Positions 43,683 to 56,615 of a DNA stretch of 64,000 nucleotides are shown here, piece by piece. This DNA comes from Corynebacterium capitovis DSM 44611 (GTDB taxonomy: Bacteria > Actinomycetota > Actinomycetes > Mycobacteriales > Mycobacteriaceae). The DNA lies in contig NZ_CP047117.1 of assembly GCF_030440535.1 (NCBI RefSeq), positions 496,001-560,000 on the forward strand, read 5' to 3'. The notes beneath the pieces are model-generated. The model saw only the letters and a list, made by a program, of their open reading frames with translations, ran no database searches and was not told the origin of the DNA. The stretch's first letter is position 1; every line of letters starts with the position of its first letter. A program made the position numbers and the translations under genes.

Positions 43683-43730
43683 CTACTATATGTGGTATTA
43701 GTTGCCGAATCACCCCACAACGTATAGTGT
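43683..43730 (+). promoter_or_regulatory. Two NrdR boxes over the nrdHIE promoter
   Basis: Box 1 is CTACTATATGTGGTAT (43683-43698). Box 2 is CCACAACGTATAGTGT (43715-43730), best read on the minus strand. Both fit the NrdR consensus acaCwATATaTwGtgt and their starts are 32 bp apart, three helical turns, the spacing typical of NrdR. Box 2 contains the -10 TATAGT (43723-43728) with TTGCCG 15 bp before it, so NrdR binding should block transcription. Confidence 0.8.
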
Positions 43731-43804
43731 TGAGCGGTATAAGAAGCCGGGGCGGTAAGGCTCCGGAAACCGCGCCGAAAAGGGAAGAAAGAGAGCATCT
43801 GGTT

Positions 43805-44035
43805 ATGTCGATCACCGTCTACACCAAGCCCGCCTGCGTGCAGTGCACCGCTACCAAGAAGGCCCTTGACAAGGCCGGTTTGGAATACACGCTCGTCGAC
43901 ATCTCCCTGGACGACGAGGCTCGCGATTACGTCATGGCGTTGGGCTACCTGCAGGCCCCCGTTGTCGAGGTTGACGGCGAGCACTGGTCCGGTTTCCGCC
44001 CGGATCGCATTCGCGGCCTCCAGGCTGCGGCGTAG
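43805..44035 (+). CDS. nrdH: Glutaredoxin-like NrdH
   Basis: The protein has 76 residues, [20 protein letters not shown], with redox site CVQC and the NrdH-type C-terminal WSGFRPDRI. It reduces the class Ib ribonucleotide reductase. It is first in nrdHIE, behind two NrdR boxes. The RBS is weak purine-rich GGGAAGAAAGAG, rather far from the ATG. Confidence 0.93.
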   Translation: MSITVYTKPACVQCTATKKALDKAGLEYTLVDISLDDEARDYVMALGYLQAPVVEVDGEHWSGFRPDRIRGLQAAA

Positions 44036-44090
44036 CTTTTTCGGGCGGAGCCCGCACGGGCGCGCGTTAACCGTGTTAATAAGGACACAC

Positions 44091-44639
44091 ATGCTCATCG
44101 TTTACTTCTCGTCCGCAACGGAAAACACCCGGCGCTTCGTGGAGAAGGTGGGATTGCCCGCAGCGCGCATCCCGCTCCGGCGTGCCGACCCCGAGCTGAC
44201 AGTGACGGAGCCCTACGTCCTGATCTGCCCTACATACGGCGGGGGAGTGTCCATCGCCCGCTCGCAGGAGCAGACGCGGCCCGTACCCAAACAAGTCATC
44301 AAATTTCTCAACAACGAGCACAACCGCTCGCTGCTGCGTGGCGTCATCGCAGCCGGGAACTCCAACTTCGGCCCCGATTACGGCACCGCCGGCGACGTCA
44401 TATCGGCCAAGTGTGGCGTGCCCTACCTAGACTGCTTCGAGCTGATGGGCTCCGAAGCAGACGTGGAGAGGGTGCGCGAACAGCTGCTCGCGCAGGCTTC
44501 CCGCTTGGGGCTGGAGCCGGCGGGGCAGGGGATCGTCGACAAGCTGCGTGCCCACAGCGCGGCGAAGCGCCGTGAAAGCGCCGACCGTCTTGCTGCCCTG
44601 CGAGCCCGCTATGGCGCACAATCTACAACCACTGCATAG
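44091..44639 (+). CDS. nrdI: Flavodoxin-like NrdI
   Basis: The protein has 182 residues, a flavodoxin-like fold with [16 protein letters not shown] at the FMN phosphate loop and CPTYGGG and [10 protein letters not shown] at the isoalloxazine site. NrdI supplies the oxidant that builds the Mn-tyrosyl cofactor of NrdF. AAGGA lies upstream. The C-terminus (residues 140-182) is Arg/Ala-rich and longer than in many NrdI proteins. Confidence 0.92.
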   Translation: MLIVYFSSATENTRRFVEKVGLPAARIPLRRADPELTVTEPYVLICPTYGGGVSIARSQEQTRPVPKQVIKFLNNEHNRSLLRGVIAAGNSNFGPDYGTAGDVISAKCGVPYLDCFELMGSEADVERVREQLLAQASRLGLEPAGQGIVDKLRAHSAAKRRESADRLAALRARYGAQSTTTA

Positions 44640-44653
44640 GAGCGTTTCGACCA

Positions 44654-47885
<3,232 letters not shown>

Positions 47886-48110
47886 AGGGCCGTCGCATCA
47901 TCCAAAAGTTCGATTCCATTAGGGGGCGAGTGGGTAGGGGGCGGGGGGCGTCGATAATCGTCCGAGCTGCGGGGGAGGCTCGGGCGGGGCTGTAATGGCT
48001 GGCAAATGGCTTAAGCAATCGCTTATGATGATTCAGTATCAGTTGTGGCACGTGGGACTTGACCGGCGTTCGCCGGCGGGGGAGCACGTTGCGTATTTCA
48101 GGAGGATCGC

Positions 48111-49904
48111 ATGACCGCAGTGGCGCCCAGGCTGGACGAATACGTCCCGCCAACCCGTCCAAAGCCAACGGGGAACGCACGGAAGGGCTCTAGGCTCTAC
48201 TCGTTGCTGACAACGACCGACCACAAGGTCCTCGGCATCTACTACATCATCATGTCCTTCATCTGGTTCTTCGTGGCCGGTTTGATGGCACTGTTGATCC
48301 GTGCCGAGCTTTTCCACCCAGGCCTGCAGTTCCTGTCGAACGAGCAGTTCAACCAGCTGTTTACCCTTCACGGCACGGTGATGCTCCTCGCCTTCGGCAC
48401 GCCGATCGTGTGGGGTTTTGCTAACTACGTTCTGCCGCTTCAGATTGGTGCGCCGGACGTGTCGTTCCCGCGCCTGAACGCCTTCGGTTTCTGGATCACC
48501 CAGGTCGGTGTCCTCGCGATGCTGGCGGGCTTCCTCACCCCGGGTGGTGCGGCAGACTTCGGCTGGACCATGTACATGCCGCTGGCTGACGCCACCCACA
48601 CCCCCTCGGTGTCCGCGAACCTCTGGATCGTCGGCGTGGGTGCGACCGGCGTGGGCACCGTCGCCTCCGCCGTGAACATGCTCACCACCGTGCTCACCCT
48701 GCGCGCGCCGGGCATGACGATGTTCCGCCTCCCGATCTTCACCTGGACCGTCTTTGTCACGTCGATCATCGCGCTGATGATCTTCCCGTTGCTTCTCGCT
48801 GCGGCAATGGGCGTCCTCTACGACCGTCTTTTGGGCGGGCACATTTACGACACGGCTAATGGCGGCGCCATCTTGTGGCAGCACCTGTTCTGGTTCTTCG
48901 GCCACCCGGAGGTGTACGTCCTCGCGCTGCCGTTCTTCGGCATCATCTCAGAGATCACCCCGGTGTTCTCGCGCAAGCCCATCTTCGGTTACATCGGCCT
49001 CGTCTTCGCCACCCTGGCCATTGCCGGCCTCTCCATGGCGGTGTGGGCGCACCACATGTTCGCCACCGGTGCGATTTTGCTGCCGTTCTTCTCCTTCATG
49101 ACCTTCCTCATCGCGGTGCCGACGGGCGTGAAGTTCTTCAACTGGGTAGGCACGATGTGGAACGGCCACATCACCTTTGACACCCCGATGCTCTGGGTGA
49201 TGGGCTTCTTGTTCACCTTCCTCTTTGGTGGCCTGACCGGCATCATGCTGGCCTCCCCGCCGCTGGACTTCCACCTGCACGACTCGTACTTCGTTGTCGC
49301 GCACTTCCACTACACGCTGTTCGGCACCGTGGTGTTTTCCGCCATCGCTGGCGTGTACTTCTGGTTCCCGAAGATGACCGGCCGCATGCTGGACGAGCGC
49401 CTGGGCAAGATCCACTTCTGGTTCACGTTCATCGGCTTCAACATGACCTTCTTGGTCCAGCACTGGCTGGGCAACATGGGCATGCCCCGCCGCTACGCCG
49501 ATTACCTGGACACGGACGGGTTCACCATGCTCAACCAGGTGTCGACAATCGGCTCCCTCATCCTGGGTGTCGGCATGCTATTCTTCATCTGGAACGTGTT
49601 CAAGTCGTGGCGCTACGGTGAGATCGTCACGGTCGACGACCCGTGGGGTTACGGCAACTCCCTCGAGTGGGCAACGTCGTGCCCGCCGCCGCGCCACAAC
49701 TTCACCTCGCTGCCGCGCATCCGCTCCGAGCGCCCCGCGTTCGAACTTCACCACCCGCACATGGTGGAGCGCCTGCGCCGCGAGGCCCACACTGGTCACT
49801 CTTCCGACTCTCCGGCGACCTGGAAGGGCTCCCAGCACGAGTTCGACCAGTCCGCCAATGAGGGCGAGGCAAAGCAGGACGCCCGCGAAGCTGGGCGGCC
49901 GTAG
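48111..49904 (+). CDS. ctaD: Cytochrome c oxidase (aa3) subunit I
   Basis: The protein has 597 residues with 12 helices. Heme and copper ligands are visible: His in FTLHGTVML (heme a), the cross-linked pair in GHPEVYVLA, the double His in WAHHMFATG (CuB), and HFHYTLF (hemes a3 and a). GGAGGA lies 5-6 nt upstream of the ATG. The C-terminal ~70 residues are hydrophilic and run beyond the usual end. The 225-bp gap before it holds a candidate -10 TATGAT near 48025 and a CCGGCG-TT-CGCCGG hairpin in the leader. Confidence 0.96.
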   Translation: MTAVAPRLDEYVPPTRPKPTGNARKGSRLYSLLTTTDHKVLGIYYIIMSFIWFFVAGLMALLIRAELFHPGLQFLSNEQFNQLFTLHGTVMLLAFGTPIVWGFANYVLPLQIGAPDVSFPRLNAFGFWITQVGVLAMLAGFLTPGGAADFGWTMYMPLADATHTPSVSANLWIVGVGATGVGTVASAVNMLTTVLTLRAPGMTMFRLPIFTWTVFVTSIIALMIFPLLLAAAMGVLYDRLLGGHIYDTANGGAILWQHLFWFFGHPEVYVLALPFFGIISEITPVFSRKPIFGYIGLVFATLAIAGLSMAVWAHHMFATGAILLPFFSFMTFLIAVPTGVKFFNWVGTMWNGHITFDTPMLWVMGFLFTFLFGGLTGIMLASPPLDFHLHDSYFVVAHFHYTLFGTVVFSAIAGVYFWFPKMTGRMLDERLGKIHFWFTFIGFNMTFLVQHWLGNMGMPRRYADYLDTDGFTMLNQVSTIGSLILGVGMLFFIWNVFKSWRYGEIVTVDDPWGYGNSLEWATSCPPPRHNFTSLPRIRSERPAFELHHPHMVERLRREAHTGHSSDSPATWKGSQHEFDQSANEGEAKQDAREAGRP

Positions 49905-49922
49905 CCACGACTGACAAGCAGG

Positions 49923-49951
49923 AACCCCTACCGCAACGGTGGGGGTTTTCT
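49923..49951 (+). terminator. Terminator after ctaD
   Basis: AACCCCTACC pairs with GGTGGGGGTT around GCAAC, followed by TTC. A moderate hairpin. Confidence 0.7.
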
Positions 49952-50003
49952 GCGTCTGCGGTAGCATCAACCGCTAAAGATCCATGACCAGATCGGAGGG
50001 GTC

Positions 50004-51257
50004 GTGCCCGCGTTTGAAGTGGAGTTGCAAGATGGTCTCAAGCATGCCGTGGTGAGCACCGCAGGGCCTGACCGGCCGGGTGTTTCCGGCGTGTTCTTCG
50101 AGGTCCTTGCGCGGCACGGGGTACAGCTTCTCGACGTCTCACAGACGGACTTCCGCGGCCAGCTTAACCTCGCCGCGTTTGTGGGAATGGACCCGCTGCG
50201 ACTCAGCGACATTGAGCGGGAGCTGCGCGCGAGCCTGTGGGATTTCGCGCAACGGGTCACCATCGAGACGGGGCAGGAGGTGCGCGCGGTCTCTCGCCCG
50301 CGGTCGACTCACGTCGTCGTCGCGCTGGGCAATCCCGTGACCGCCGAGCAGGTGTCACGCCTTGGCGCCACGCTTGCGCGGTTCGGCGCGAACATCGACC
50401 GGATCAACGGAATTTCGGACTACCCGGTCACGGGGTTGGAGTTCCGCGTGACGCTGCCCAATTACACCCCCGGTGACGGCCGGGAAATCCGCCGGGAGCT
50501 TGCGGCGCTGTCAGCTGAGTTGCGGGTCGACCTCGCCATGGAGAACGCCGGCCTGCATCGCCGCGCGAAGCGCCTGGTGTGCTTCGACTGTGACTCGACG
50601 CTCATCACAGGCGAAGTCATCGAGATGCTCGCCGCTCACGCGGGCAAGGAGGACGTGGTCGCTCGTGTCACCGAGCGCGCGATGCGGGGCGAGCTTGACT
50701 TTGAACAGTCGCTGCGCGAGCGCGTTGCAACGCTCGCGGGGTTGGATGAATCCGTCATCTCCGAGGTGGCCCAGGCCATTCAATTGACGCCGGGAGCTCG
50801 CACGACGATCCGCACGCTTAAATCGATGGGATACCGGACGGCCGTCGTTTCGGGCGGGTTCATCCAGGTACTGAGTGGTCTGGCGGACGAGCTGGGGTTG
50901 GACTATGCGCGAGCCAACACGCTCGAGATTGTGGACGGGAAGCTGACGGGGCGTGTCGTCGGCACGATTGTGGACCGCGACGCAAAGGCCGAGCTTTTGG
51001 GGGAGTTCGCGGCGGATTCGGGGCTGACGATGGCGCAAACGGTCGCGGTCGGTGACGGCGCGAACGACATCAGCATGCTTTCTTCGGCTGGGCTGGGAAT
51101 CGCGTTCAATGCCAAGCCCGCATTGAAAGAGGTGGCGGACGCGAGTGTGAACTTCCCCTTCCTCGACGAGGTGCTCTACATCCTGGGCATCCCCCGGGAG
51201 GAGATCGACTTCGCCAACGAGACCGCGGGTATCAGCGGGAGGGTGGCGCTGGCGTAG
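50004..51257 (+). CDS. serB: Phosphoserine phosphatase with ACT domains
   Basis: The protein has 417 residues. Residues 1-180 contain two ACT-like regulatory domains (VVSTAGPDRPGVSG; HVVVALGNPV). The rest is a HAD phosphatase: FDCDSTLITGEVIEML, SGGFIQVL and GDGANDISML. It makes serine in the last step of the pathway, probably regulated by serine. The start GTG has GGAGGG 4-5 nt upstream. Its end overlaps the convergent dinG gene by 26 bp. Confidence 0.94.
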   Translation: MPAFEVELQDGLKHAVVSTAGPDRPGVSGVFFEVLARHGVQLLDVSQTDFRGQLNLAAFVGMDPLRLSDIERELRASLWDFAQRVTIETGQEVRAVSRPRSTHVVVALGNPVTAEQVSRLGATLARFGANIDRINGISDYPVTGLEFRVTLPNYTPGDGREIRRELAALSAELRVDLAMENAGLHRRAKRLVCFDCDSTLITGEVIEMLAAHAGKEDVVARVTERAMRGELDFEQSLRERVATLAGLDESVISEVAQAIQLTPGARTTIRTLKSMGYRTAVVSGGFIQVLSGLADELGLDYARANTLEIVDGKLTGRVVGTIVDRDAKAELLGEFAADSGLTMAQTVAVGDGANDISMLSSAGLGIAFNAKPALKEVADASVNFPFLDEVLYILGIPREEIDFANETAGISGRVALA

Positions 51258-53208
51258 CAACGAGACGCTGCAGGGCGCCGTGCACGACGGCCGGGTCCGT
51301 GGTCTCCCAGAAGTCCGGCAGTGAGCGGCGCACGTACGCGCCGTAGCGCTTGGTGACTAAGCGGTTATCCAGAACCGCGACGACGCCCCTGTCTGTGACC
51401 GAGCGAAGCAGCCGGCCCGCTCCCTGCGCCATGAGCAAGGCGGCATGCGTGGCGGAGACCTCCATGAACCCGGAGCGCCCGGCCGCGTCGGCCGCTTTTG
51501 CCCGCGCTTGCAAAAGAGGGTCATCGGGGCGCGGAAAGGGGATCCTGTCGATGGTGACCAGCGACAAGGATCGCCCCGGAACGTCTACTCCCTGCCACAG
51601 GGTCAGCGTGCCGAACAGGCAGACGTTTTCGCTGGCAGCGAATCTCTCCACGAGCGCGCCCGTGGAGTCCTCACCTTGCGCAAGAATGTCGAAGGGGAGG
51701 CGGGTGCGCATCGCCTCGGCGGCTTGCTCCGCCGCGCGTTTCGACGAGAAGAGGCCCAGGGTCCGCCCGCCGGCGGCGGTGATGAGCTGGGCTAGTTCAT
51801 CGAGCGTTTCGGGGGAGAGCCCGTCGCGCCCGGGTGTGGGAAGGTGCCGGGCAGTGTACAGGATGCCCGAAGTACGGGGCGAAAACGGCGTGCCAGCGTC
51901 GAGGCTGTCCCAGGACCCAGAGGGAAGGCCCCAGGACGCGGCCATTGCGTTGAAGTTGCCGCCGACGGTCAGCGTCGCCGAGGTGAGAATCACGGTTTGG
52001 TCGGCGAACAAGCGCTCCCGCAGCAGACCCGCCACGGACAGGGGCGCGACGGACACGGAGTCTCCGTGGCGTTCCGAGCGCGTCAACCACACGACGTCGC
52101 TGTGCTTGGCGGGGTCATCCTCGTCGAAGACGTCAAGGATTCGCACAACCGCGTCGTGGAGGTCGCCAAGGTGATTTTTCAGGTTGCCGCGTTCGGCGAA
52201 CTTCTCTGGGTCATTCGCCTCCTCGCCCTCCGGAGCGCGGGCGATCGCCTCACGGGTACGCCACAACGCATCGCGGATAGCCGCAAACGCGCCGCGCGCG
52301 GGATCGGAAATGTTTTCCCATCGCCCTGGCTGCTCCACGTCGAGCGCGGCCGTGACGTCATCTACCACACCTTCCAGTTCACCCTTCTTCCCGCCGAGCT
52401 TGTCGGCGCGACGCGAGGCCTGCGTCAGCGCGCGGGCGGATATCTCGCTGGTGGCCACGGCGGTAATGCGACCGTCGAGCTCGTGGGCCTCGTCGATGAT
52501 GACGGCGTCGTGCTCGGGTAGAATGTCCGTCTCCGACAGGGCGTCGATGGCGAGCAGCGCGTGGTTGGTCACGATGATGTCCACATCGCGCGTCGCCTGG
52601 CGCGCGAGCTCAGCGAAGCACTGATCGCCGTGGGGGCAACGGGACGCGCCGAGGCACTCGCGGGAGGTCACAGACACTTGCCGCCACGCGAGGTCGGGAA
52701 CGCCCGGGTTAAGGTCATCGCGGTCGCCCGTGTCGGTGTCCTGCGCCCAGTCGCTCACGCGCTTGACGTGGCGGCCCATCCAGGACAGCTCGTCTTCAGC
52801 CAGAAGCGCATCCGGCGCGGGTTCCGGCACGGACACTTTTTGCAGGCAGACGTAGTTGTTGCGCCCTTTTTGGATGGCGAAGGTGGGGCGGCGCTCAAGG
52901 TGGGGCGCTAAGGCGTCGGCAAGCGTGGGCAAATCCCGCTCGACCAGCTGGCGCTGGAGGGCAATCGTGGCGGTAGATACGACGACGGACTTACCGGTGG
53001 CCTGCGCGTGGCGGATAGCGGGCACGAGGTAGGCGAGGGACTTGCCAGTCCCAGTCCCGGCTTGAACGGCGAGGTGGCGCTTGCTGTCGAGGGCGCGGGT
53101 CACGGCCTTGGCCATCGCCACCTGGCCGGTCCGCTCGGCACCACCGAGCGAGGCGACGGCGGCCGCGAGGAGGTCGGTCGTCGTCTGGCTCAGCGGCTGG
53201 TCACTCAC
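51232..53208 (-). CDS. dinG: DinG-family ATP-dependent DNA helicase
   Basis: The protein has 658 residues. Helicase motifs: Walker A QAGTGTGKSLAYLVPA near residue 50, DEAH in VIIDEAHELDG, and motif VI QGAGRLLRS near the end. Cys in NNYVCLQK, SRECLGASRCPHGDQC form the 4Fe-4S ligands of XPD/DinG proteins. It unwinds R-loops and forked DNA in the family. The start GTG follows TACACT by 8 nt (leaderless). Confidence 0.9.
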   Translation of the reverse strand: MSDQPLSQTTTDLLAAAVASLGGAERTGQVAMAKAVTRALDSKRHLAVQAGTGTGKSLAYLVPAIRHAQATGKSVVVSTATIALQRQLVERDLPTLADALAPHLERRPTFAIQKGRNNYVCLQKVSVPEPAPDALLAEDELSWMGRHVKRVSDWAQDTDTGDRDDLNPGVPDLAWRQVSVTSRECLGASRCPHGDQCFAELARQATRDVDIIVTNHALLAIDALSETDILPEHDAVIIDEAHELDGRITAVATSEISARALTQASRRADKLGGKKGELEGVVDDVTAALDVEQPGRWENISDPARGAFAAIRDALWRTREAIARAPEGEEANDPEKFAERGNLKNHLGDLHDAVVRILDVFDEDDPAKHSDVVWLTRSERHGDSVSVAPLSVAGLLRERLFADQTVILTSATLTVGGNFNAMAASWGLPSGSWDSLDAGTPFSPRTSGILYTARHLPTPGRDGLSPETLDELAQLITAAGGRTLGLFSSKRAAEQAAEAMRTRLPFDILAQGEDSTGALVERFAASENVCLFGTLTLWQGVDVPGRSLSLVTIDRIPFPRPDDPLLQARAKAADAAGRSGFMEVSATHAALLMAQGAGRLLRSVTDRGVVAVLDNRLVTKRYGAYVRRSLPDFWETTDPAVVHGALQRLVATPAPPSR

Positions 53209-53233
53209 AACGGGCTAGTGTAGACCGCCGGTG

Positions 53234-54571
53234 CTACTCCGCAGGCTCGGGGAAGCCGATGAAGTGGGTGGGGATAGCGGGCTCGTTGCGCGACAGCGCG
53301 AGGCCCTCCCAGGGAAGGGTGGTGCGGGCCGCGGCGAGGTGGGCGCGGCTTTCCTCAAGTGTGGCCAGGTCGTCGACGATCGCGCCGTCGCGCATGAGGG
53401 GGACGTCCATGCGTCGATAGTCGAGGCGTGGCTTGAGCTTGATCTCTTGCTCGAAGGGGTAGACCAGCTCGCTGACGGCCACTCCGGACGAGCGGTAGCT
53501 GCGCATGGCGCTCTTCGAGCCCCCGTAGGTTGTTTTGCCGCTTGACCGCTTGGCGACGGGGTGCCCCTCCACCTCAACGAGCTTGTACACCATTCCCGCC
53601 GTGGGGACGCCAGAGCCGGTGACGAGGGACGTGCCGACGCCGAACCCGTCAATGGGATCGCCGCGCAACCCGGCGATGACAAACTCGTCGAGGTCGGAGG
53701 AGACGATGATGCGGGTGTTGAAGGCCCCGGCGCGATCCAGCTGCTCGCGCACGCTGTGCGACACGATCCCCAGGTCACCCGAGTCGATACGCACTGCGCC
53801 GAGCTCGGTGCCGGCGACAGCGAGAGCGTTTTCCACGCCCCGGGTGATGTCGAAGGTGTCGACCAGCAGGGTCGTGCCGGGGCCGAGGGAGTCGACCTGA
53901 GCGCGGAACGCCGCGGCCTCGTCGGGCTCCCCGTTGTCATCGACGTACAAAAGGGTCCAGGCATGGGCGGAAGTGCCCGTGGCGGGGATGCCGTACTCCT
54001 TGGCGGCCTCCAGGTTGGAGGTGGTGTCGAAGCCGGCGAGGTAGGCGGCGCGCGCCGCGGTGACCGCCGCCCGCTCGTGCGTCCGACGCGACCCCATCTC
54101 CATCAAGGTGCGGCCCCCAGCGGCGGTGACCATGCGAGAGGCCGCCGACGCTATCGCGGAGTCGGCGTTCAGGATGGACAGGATGACTGTTTCTAAGATG
54201 ACGCACTCGGCGAAGGTGCCGCGAACCGTCATGATGGGGGAGTGGGGGAAGTAGAGCTCGCCTTCGCGATAGCCGTCGATCTGCCCGGTGAAAGAGTAAT
54301 CGCACAGGTAGGCCTTGGCGGCGTCAGACAGAAAGCCCGCGGATTCCAGCTGCTGCTGCGTGAAGCGGAAGCGCGAAACAGCATCGAGAACGCGAGCCGT
54401 TCCTGCGACCACACCATAGCGGCGCTCGTTGCTGAGCTTGCGCGAAAACACCTCGAAAGTGCACTGCCGATCCGCCGTGCCGCTTTTGATGGCCGCGTCG
54501 AGCATGGTCAGCTCGTACATGTCGGTGAGAAAGGCCGTGGAGTGGTTCGGGTGGGCCTCGTGTTCGGTCAT
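53234..54571 (-). CDS. pncB: Nicotinate phosphoribosyltransferase
   Basis: The protein has 445 residues with [18 protein letters not shown] near the N-terminus, [26 protein letters not shown] and SSDLDEF, typical of PncB. It starts salvage of nicotinate to NAD. TAATCT ends 8 nt before the ATG, so transcription is probably leaderless. Upstream lies an 11-bp repeat array and the divergent clpS. Confidence 0.92.
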   Translation of the reverse strand: MTEHEAHPNHSTAFLTDMYELTMLDAAIKSGTADRQCTFEVFSRKLSNERRYGVVAGTARVLDAVSRFRFTQQQLESAGFLSDAAKAYLCDYSFTGQIDGYREGELYFPHSPIMTVRGTFAECVILETVILSILNADSAIASAASRMVTAAGGRTLMEMGSRRTHERAAVTAARAAYLAGFDTTSNLEAAKEYGIPATGTSAHAWTLLYVDDNGEPDEAAAFRAQVDSLGPGTTLLVDTFDITRGVENALAVAGTELGAVRIDSGDLGIVSHSVREQLDRAGAFNTRIIVSSDLDEFVIAGLRGDPIDGFGVGTSLVTGSGVPTAGMVYKLVEVEGHPVAKRSSGKTTYGGSKSAMRSYRSSGVAVSELVYPFEQEIKLKPRLDYRRMDVPLMRDGAIVDDLATLEESRAHLAAARTTLPWEGLALSRNEPAIPTHFIGFPEPAE

Positions 54572-54609
54572 GGAGGACAAGATTACCCGGGGTGGGCGTC
54601 ACGCGGGGT

Positions 54610-54730
54610 CGGTGTGTGGCGCGCCTTCGGTGGGCCTTTGGCGGGCCTTTGGTGTGCACTGCGCGGGCCTGTGGCAGGCCCGTGGCGGGCCTGGGTCGGG
54701 CCTGGGTCGGGCCTGGGTCGGGCAGGGTGG
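54610..54730 (+). repeat. 11-bp tandem repeat array between pncB and clpS
   Basis: Ten to eleven units of 11 bp run head to tail. From 54621: GCGCCTTCGGT, GGGCCTTTGGC, GGGCCTTTGGT, GTGCACTGCGC, GGGCCTGTGGC, AGGCCCGTGGC, then three exact copies of GGGCCTGGGTC and a final GGGCAGGGTGG. A partial unit (CGGTGTGTGGC) precedes. The period is close to one helical turn. The array fills the space between two divergent leaderless promoters and encodes no protein. Confidence 0.85.
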
Positions 54731-54756
54731 TGAAAACCCTGTGTAAGGTCGTTGCC

Positions 54757-55098
54757 ATGAACCGGTCCATAACTGTCGCTTCGGTGCAGCCGCCGCGGTT
54801 GGGATCGCCCATGGCTACGCCAGAGCTGGATGAGCAGATCGACGTCGACGTGGCGGTCAGCGAGAACCTGCCGTGGATGTGCATTGTGTGGGATGACCCC
54901 GTCAACCTCATGAGCTACGTCAGCTACGTGTTCCAAACCGTGCTGGGCTACGACCGAAAGCGGGCCAACGAGCTCATGATGCAGGTGCACACTGAGGGCA
55001 AGGCCGTGGTGTCCTCGGGAGAAAAGGACAAAGTTGAGGGCGACGTGAAGAAGCTGCACACCGCCGGCCTCTGGGCGACAATGCAGCAGGCGGGGTAA
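54757..55098 (+). CDS. clpS: ClpS adaptor protein
   Basis: The protein has 113 residues. The folded part has [16 protein letters not shown] and [15 protein letters not shown], the N-end-rule recognition fold, which delivers substrates to ClpC/ClpP. The first ~30 residues are an extension. TAAGGT with a 7-nt gap precedes this ATG (leaderless); a downstream ATG (residue 19) would give a shorter, more standard ClpS. Confidence 0.9.
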   Translation: MNRSITVASVQPPRLGSPMATPELDEQIDVDVAVSENLPWMCIVWDDPVNLMSYVSYVFQTVLGYDRKRANELMMQVHTEGKAVVSSGEKDKVEGDVKKLHTAGLWATMQQAG

Positions 55099-55104
55099 CT
55101 GTCC

Positions 55105-55644
55105 ATGCAACCTTGGCAGCGCAAGAAGGGGCTGATGCGCTCCACAGTGAAGTTCAGCACGCGCTTTGACCCGCTCGAACGCGAGGTGATTGGGGACCTC
55201 ACGGCGACGGTGTCCGAGGCGCTCATCCAGCGGGCGCAGTCGGCGCCGAAAGACGACCTCGCCCAGATGCTGGGTGTCGCCACGGGGCATACTGAGGCGC
55301 CGGAGGACCCGCGGTTGGCGCGTCTGTTGCCCAACTTCGAACGTGACGGCGATGAGGAGTTCGACGGCGACAACGGGTTGCTGCGTAGCCTGCACGAAAA
55401 CGACATCATCAAGGTAAAGCTGCAGAACTTGCAGATTGTCAACGAGGCACTCGGCCCCACAGGAGGGGTTGAGGTGACCATCGAGGAGCCCGAGGCGCAC
55501 CGCTTCGTCGCGGCCCTCAACGACATGCGCCTGTACGTTTCGGAAGACACTCGCGGCGGCGAGGTGGAGCAGCAGGACCGCGATCGCCTCATGGAGTGGT
55601 TGGCTTACTGCCAGGATTCCCTGCTCGAGGCGTTGGTGAGCTAG
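55105..55644 (+). CDS. DUF2017 family protein
   Basis: The protein has 179 residues, soluble, mostly helical and acidic in the middle. It matches the DUF2017 family, which sits next to clpS throughout actinobacteria; its function is unknown. It starts 6 bp after clpS and is followed after 3 bp by the P1 peptidase gene, forming one operon. Confidence 0.83.
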   Translation: MQPWQRKKGLMRSTVKFSTRFDPLEREVIGDLTATVSEALIQRAQSAPKDDLAQMLGVATGHTEAPEDPRLARLLPNFERDGDEEFDGDNGLLRSLHENDIIKVKLQNLQIVNEALGPTGGVEVTIEEPEAHRFVAALNDMRLYVSEDTRGGEVEQQDRDRLMEWLAYCQDSLLEALVS

Positions 55645-55647
55645 AGC

Positions 55648-56604
55648 ATGCTTCTCGACGTCCCCGGGATCCGCCTCGGACACCGCTCGCTCGGGGATAC
55701 GGGTGTTACGGCCATCGTCTCCGCGGACCCCGCCGGCATGCGCGCCGCGGTCGACGTCCGCGGTGGCGGGCCGGGCACCCGGGAAACCGACCTGCTTGCG
55801 CCCCACAACACCGTCGAGCGGGTCCACGCGATCCTGCTTACGGGTGGCTCCGCCTTCGGGCTGGCTGCCGCCGACGGAGCGATGCGCGAGTTGGAATCGC
55901 GCGGGTTGGGCTTTCCCGTTTTCGGGGAAGGCCGCCCGGGGCCGCGCGTTCCCATCGTTCCGGCGGCGGTGATCTTCGATCTCGTGGTCGGCTCGCCCGA
56001 CCACCGGCCCGACCCCACGGACGGGGCCGCGGCTGTCGGCGCGGCATTAGACGGGCCCTTAGGGGCCGGTTCCGGAAGCGTCGGGGCCGGGTGTGGTGCG
56101 ACCGCCGGGGTTCTACGAGGCGGGTTCGGTTCCGCGTCGTGCCGGGTAGGAGACCACGTCGTCGCCGCCGGGGTGGTTGCTAACCCCGTGGGCAGCGTGA
56201 TTGACCCAGCATCCGGCCGCTTCTACGGGGACCCGTCCCGTCCGGCGGTGGATACCGCCGCGTTTTCCTCTCTCGAGCGGCCGACGCCGGCTCTAAACAC
56301 CACGATCGGTGTGATTGCGACAGACGCGCCGCTGAGCGTGGCGCACCTGCAGCGCATCGCCATCGCGGGCCACGACGGCATCGGGCGCGCCGTACGCCCC
56401 GCGCATTCCCCCTTAGACGGTGACACCCTGTTCGCCGTGTCCACCGCACCCGACGGGGTGGAGATGTGGGGCGCGGGGGACGTCGAGAAGCATGCTGCCC
56501 TCTGTGAGGCCGCGGCGGAGGTCGTCGCCTCGGCCATCGTGGACGCCGTCGCTGCCGCAGAACCCGGATTCGGTATCACGGCTTGGACCGAGATTGCGTA
56601 TTAG
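55648..56604 (+). CDS. P1-family (S58, DmpA-like) peptidase
   Basis: The protein has 318 residues, with DVPGIRLGHRSL at the start, LLTGGSAFGLAAADGAM, GAGCGATAG and NTTIGVIATDAPLS near residue 213, where the chain of this self-processing family is cut and the N-terminal nucleophile exposed. Members are aminopeptidases or amidases acting on small peptides. No signal peptide is seen. It is in the clpS-DUF2017 operon. Confidence 0.85.
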   Translation: MLLDVPGIRLGHRSLGDTGVTAIVSADPAGMRAAVDVRGGGPGTRETDLLAPHNTVERVHAILLTGGSAFGLAAADGAMRELESRGLGFPVFGEGRPGPRVPIVPAAVIFDLVVGSPDHRPDPTDGAAAVGAALDGPLGAGSGSVGAGCGATAGVLRGGFGSASCRVGDHVVAAGVVANPVGSVIDPASGRFYGDPSRPAVDTAAFSSLERPTPALNTTIGVIATDAPLSVAHLQRIAIAGHDGIGRAVRPAHSPLDGDTLFAVSTAPDGVEMWGAGDVEKHAALCEAAAEVVASAIVDAVAAAEPGFGITAWTEIAY

Positions 56605-56615
56605 ACTCCGGAAAG

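Noticed and set aside
54610..54730. CRISPR array
   Set aside because: Units are 11 bp with no spacers and no cas genes; it is a simple tandem repeat.
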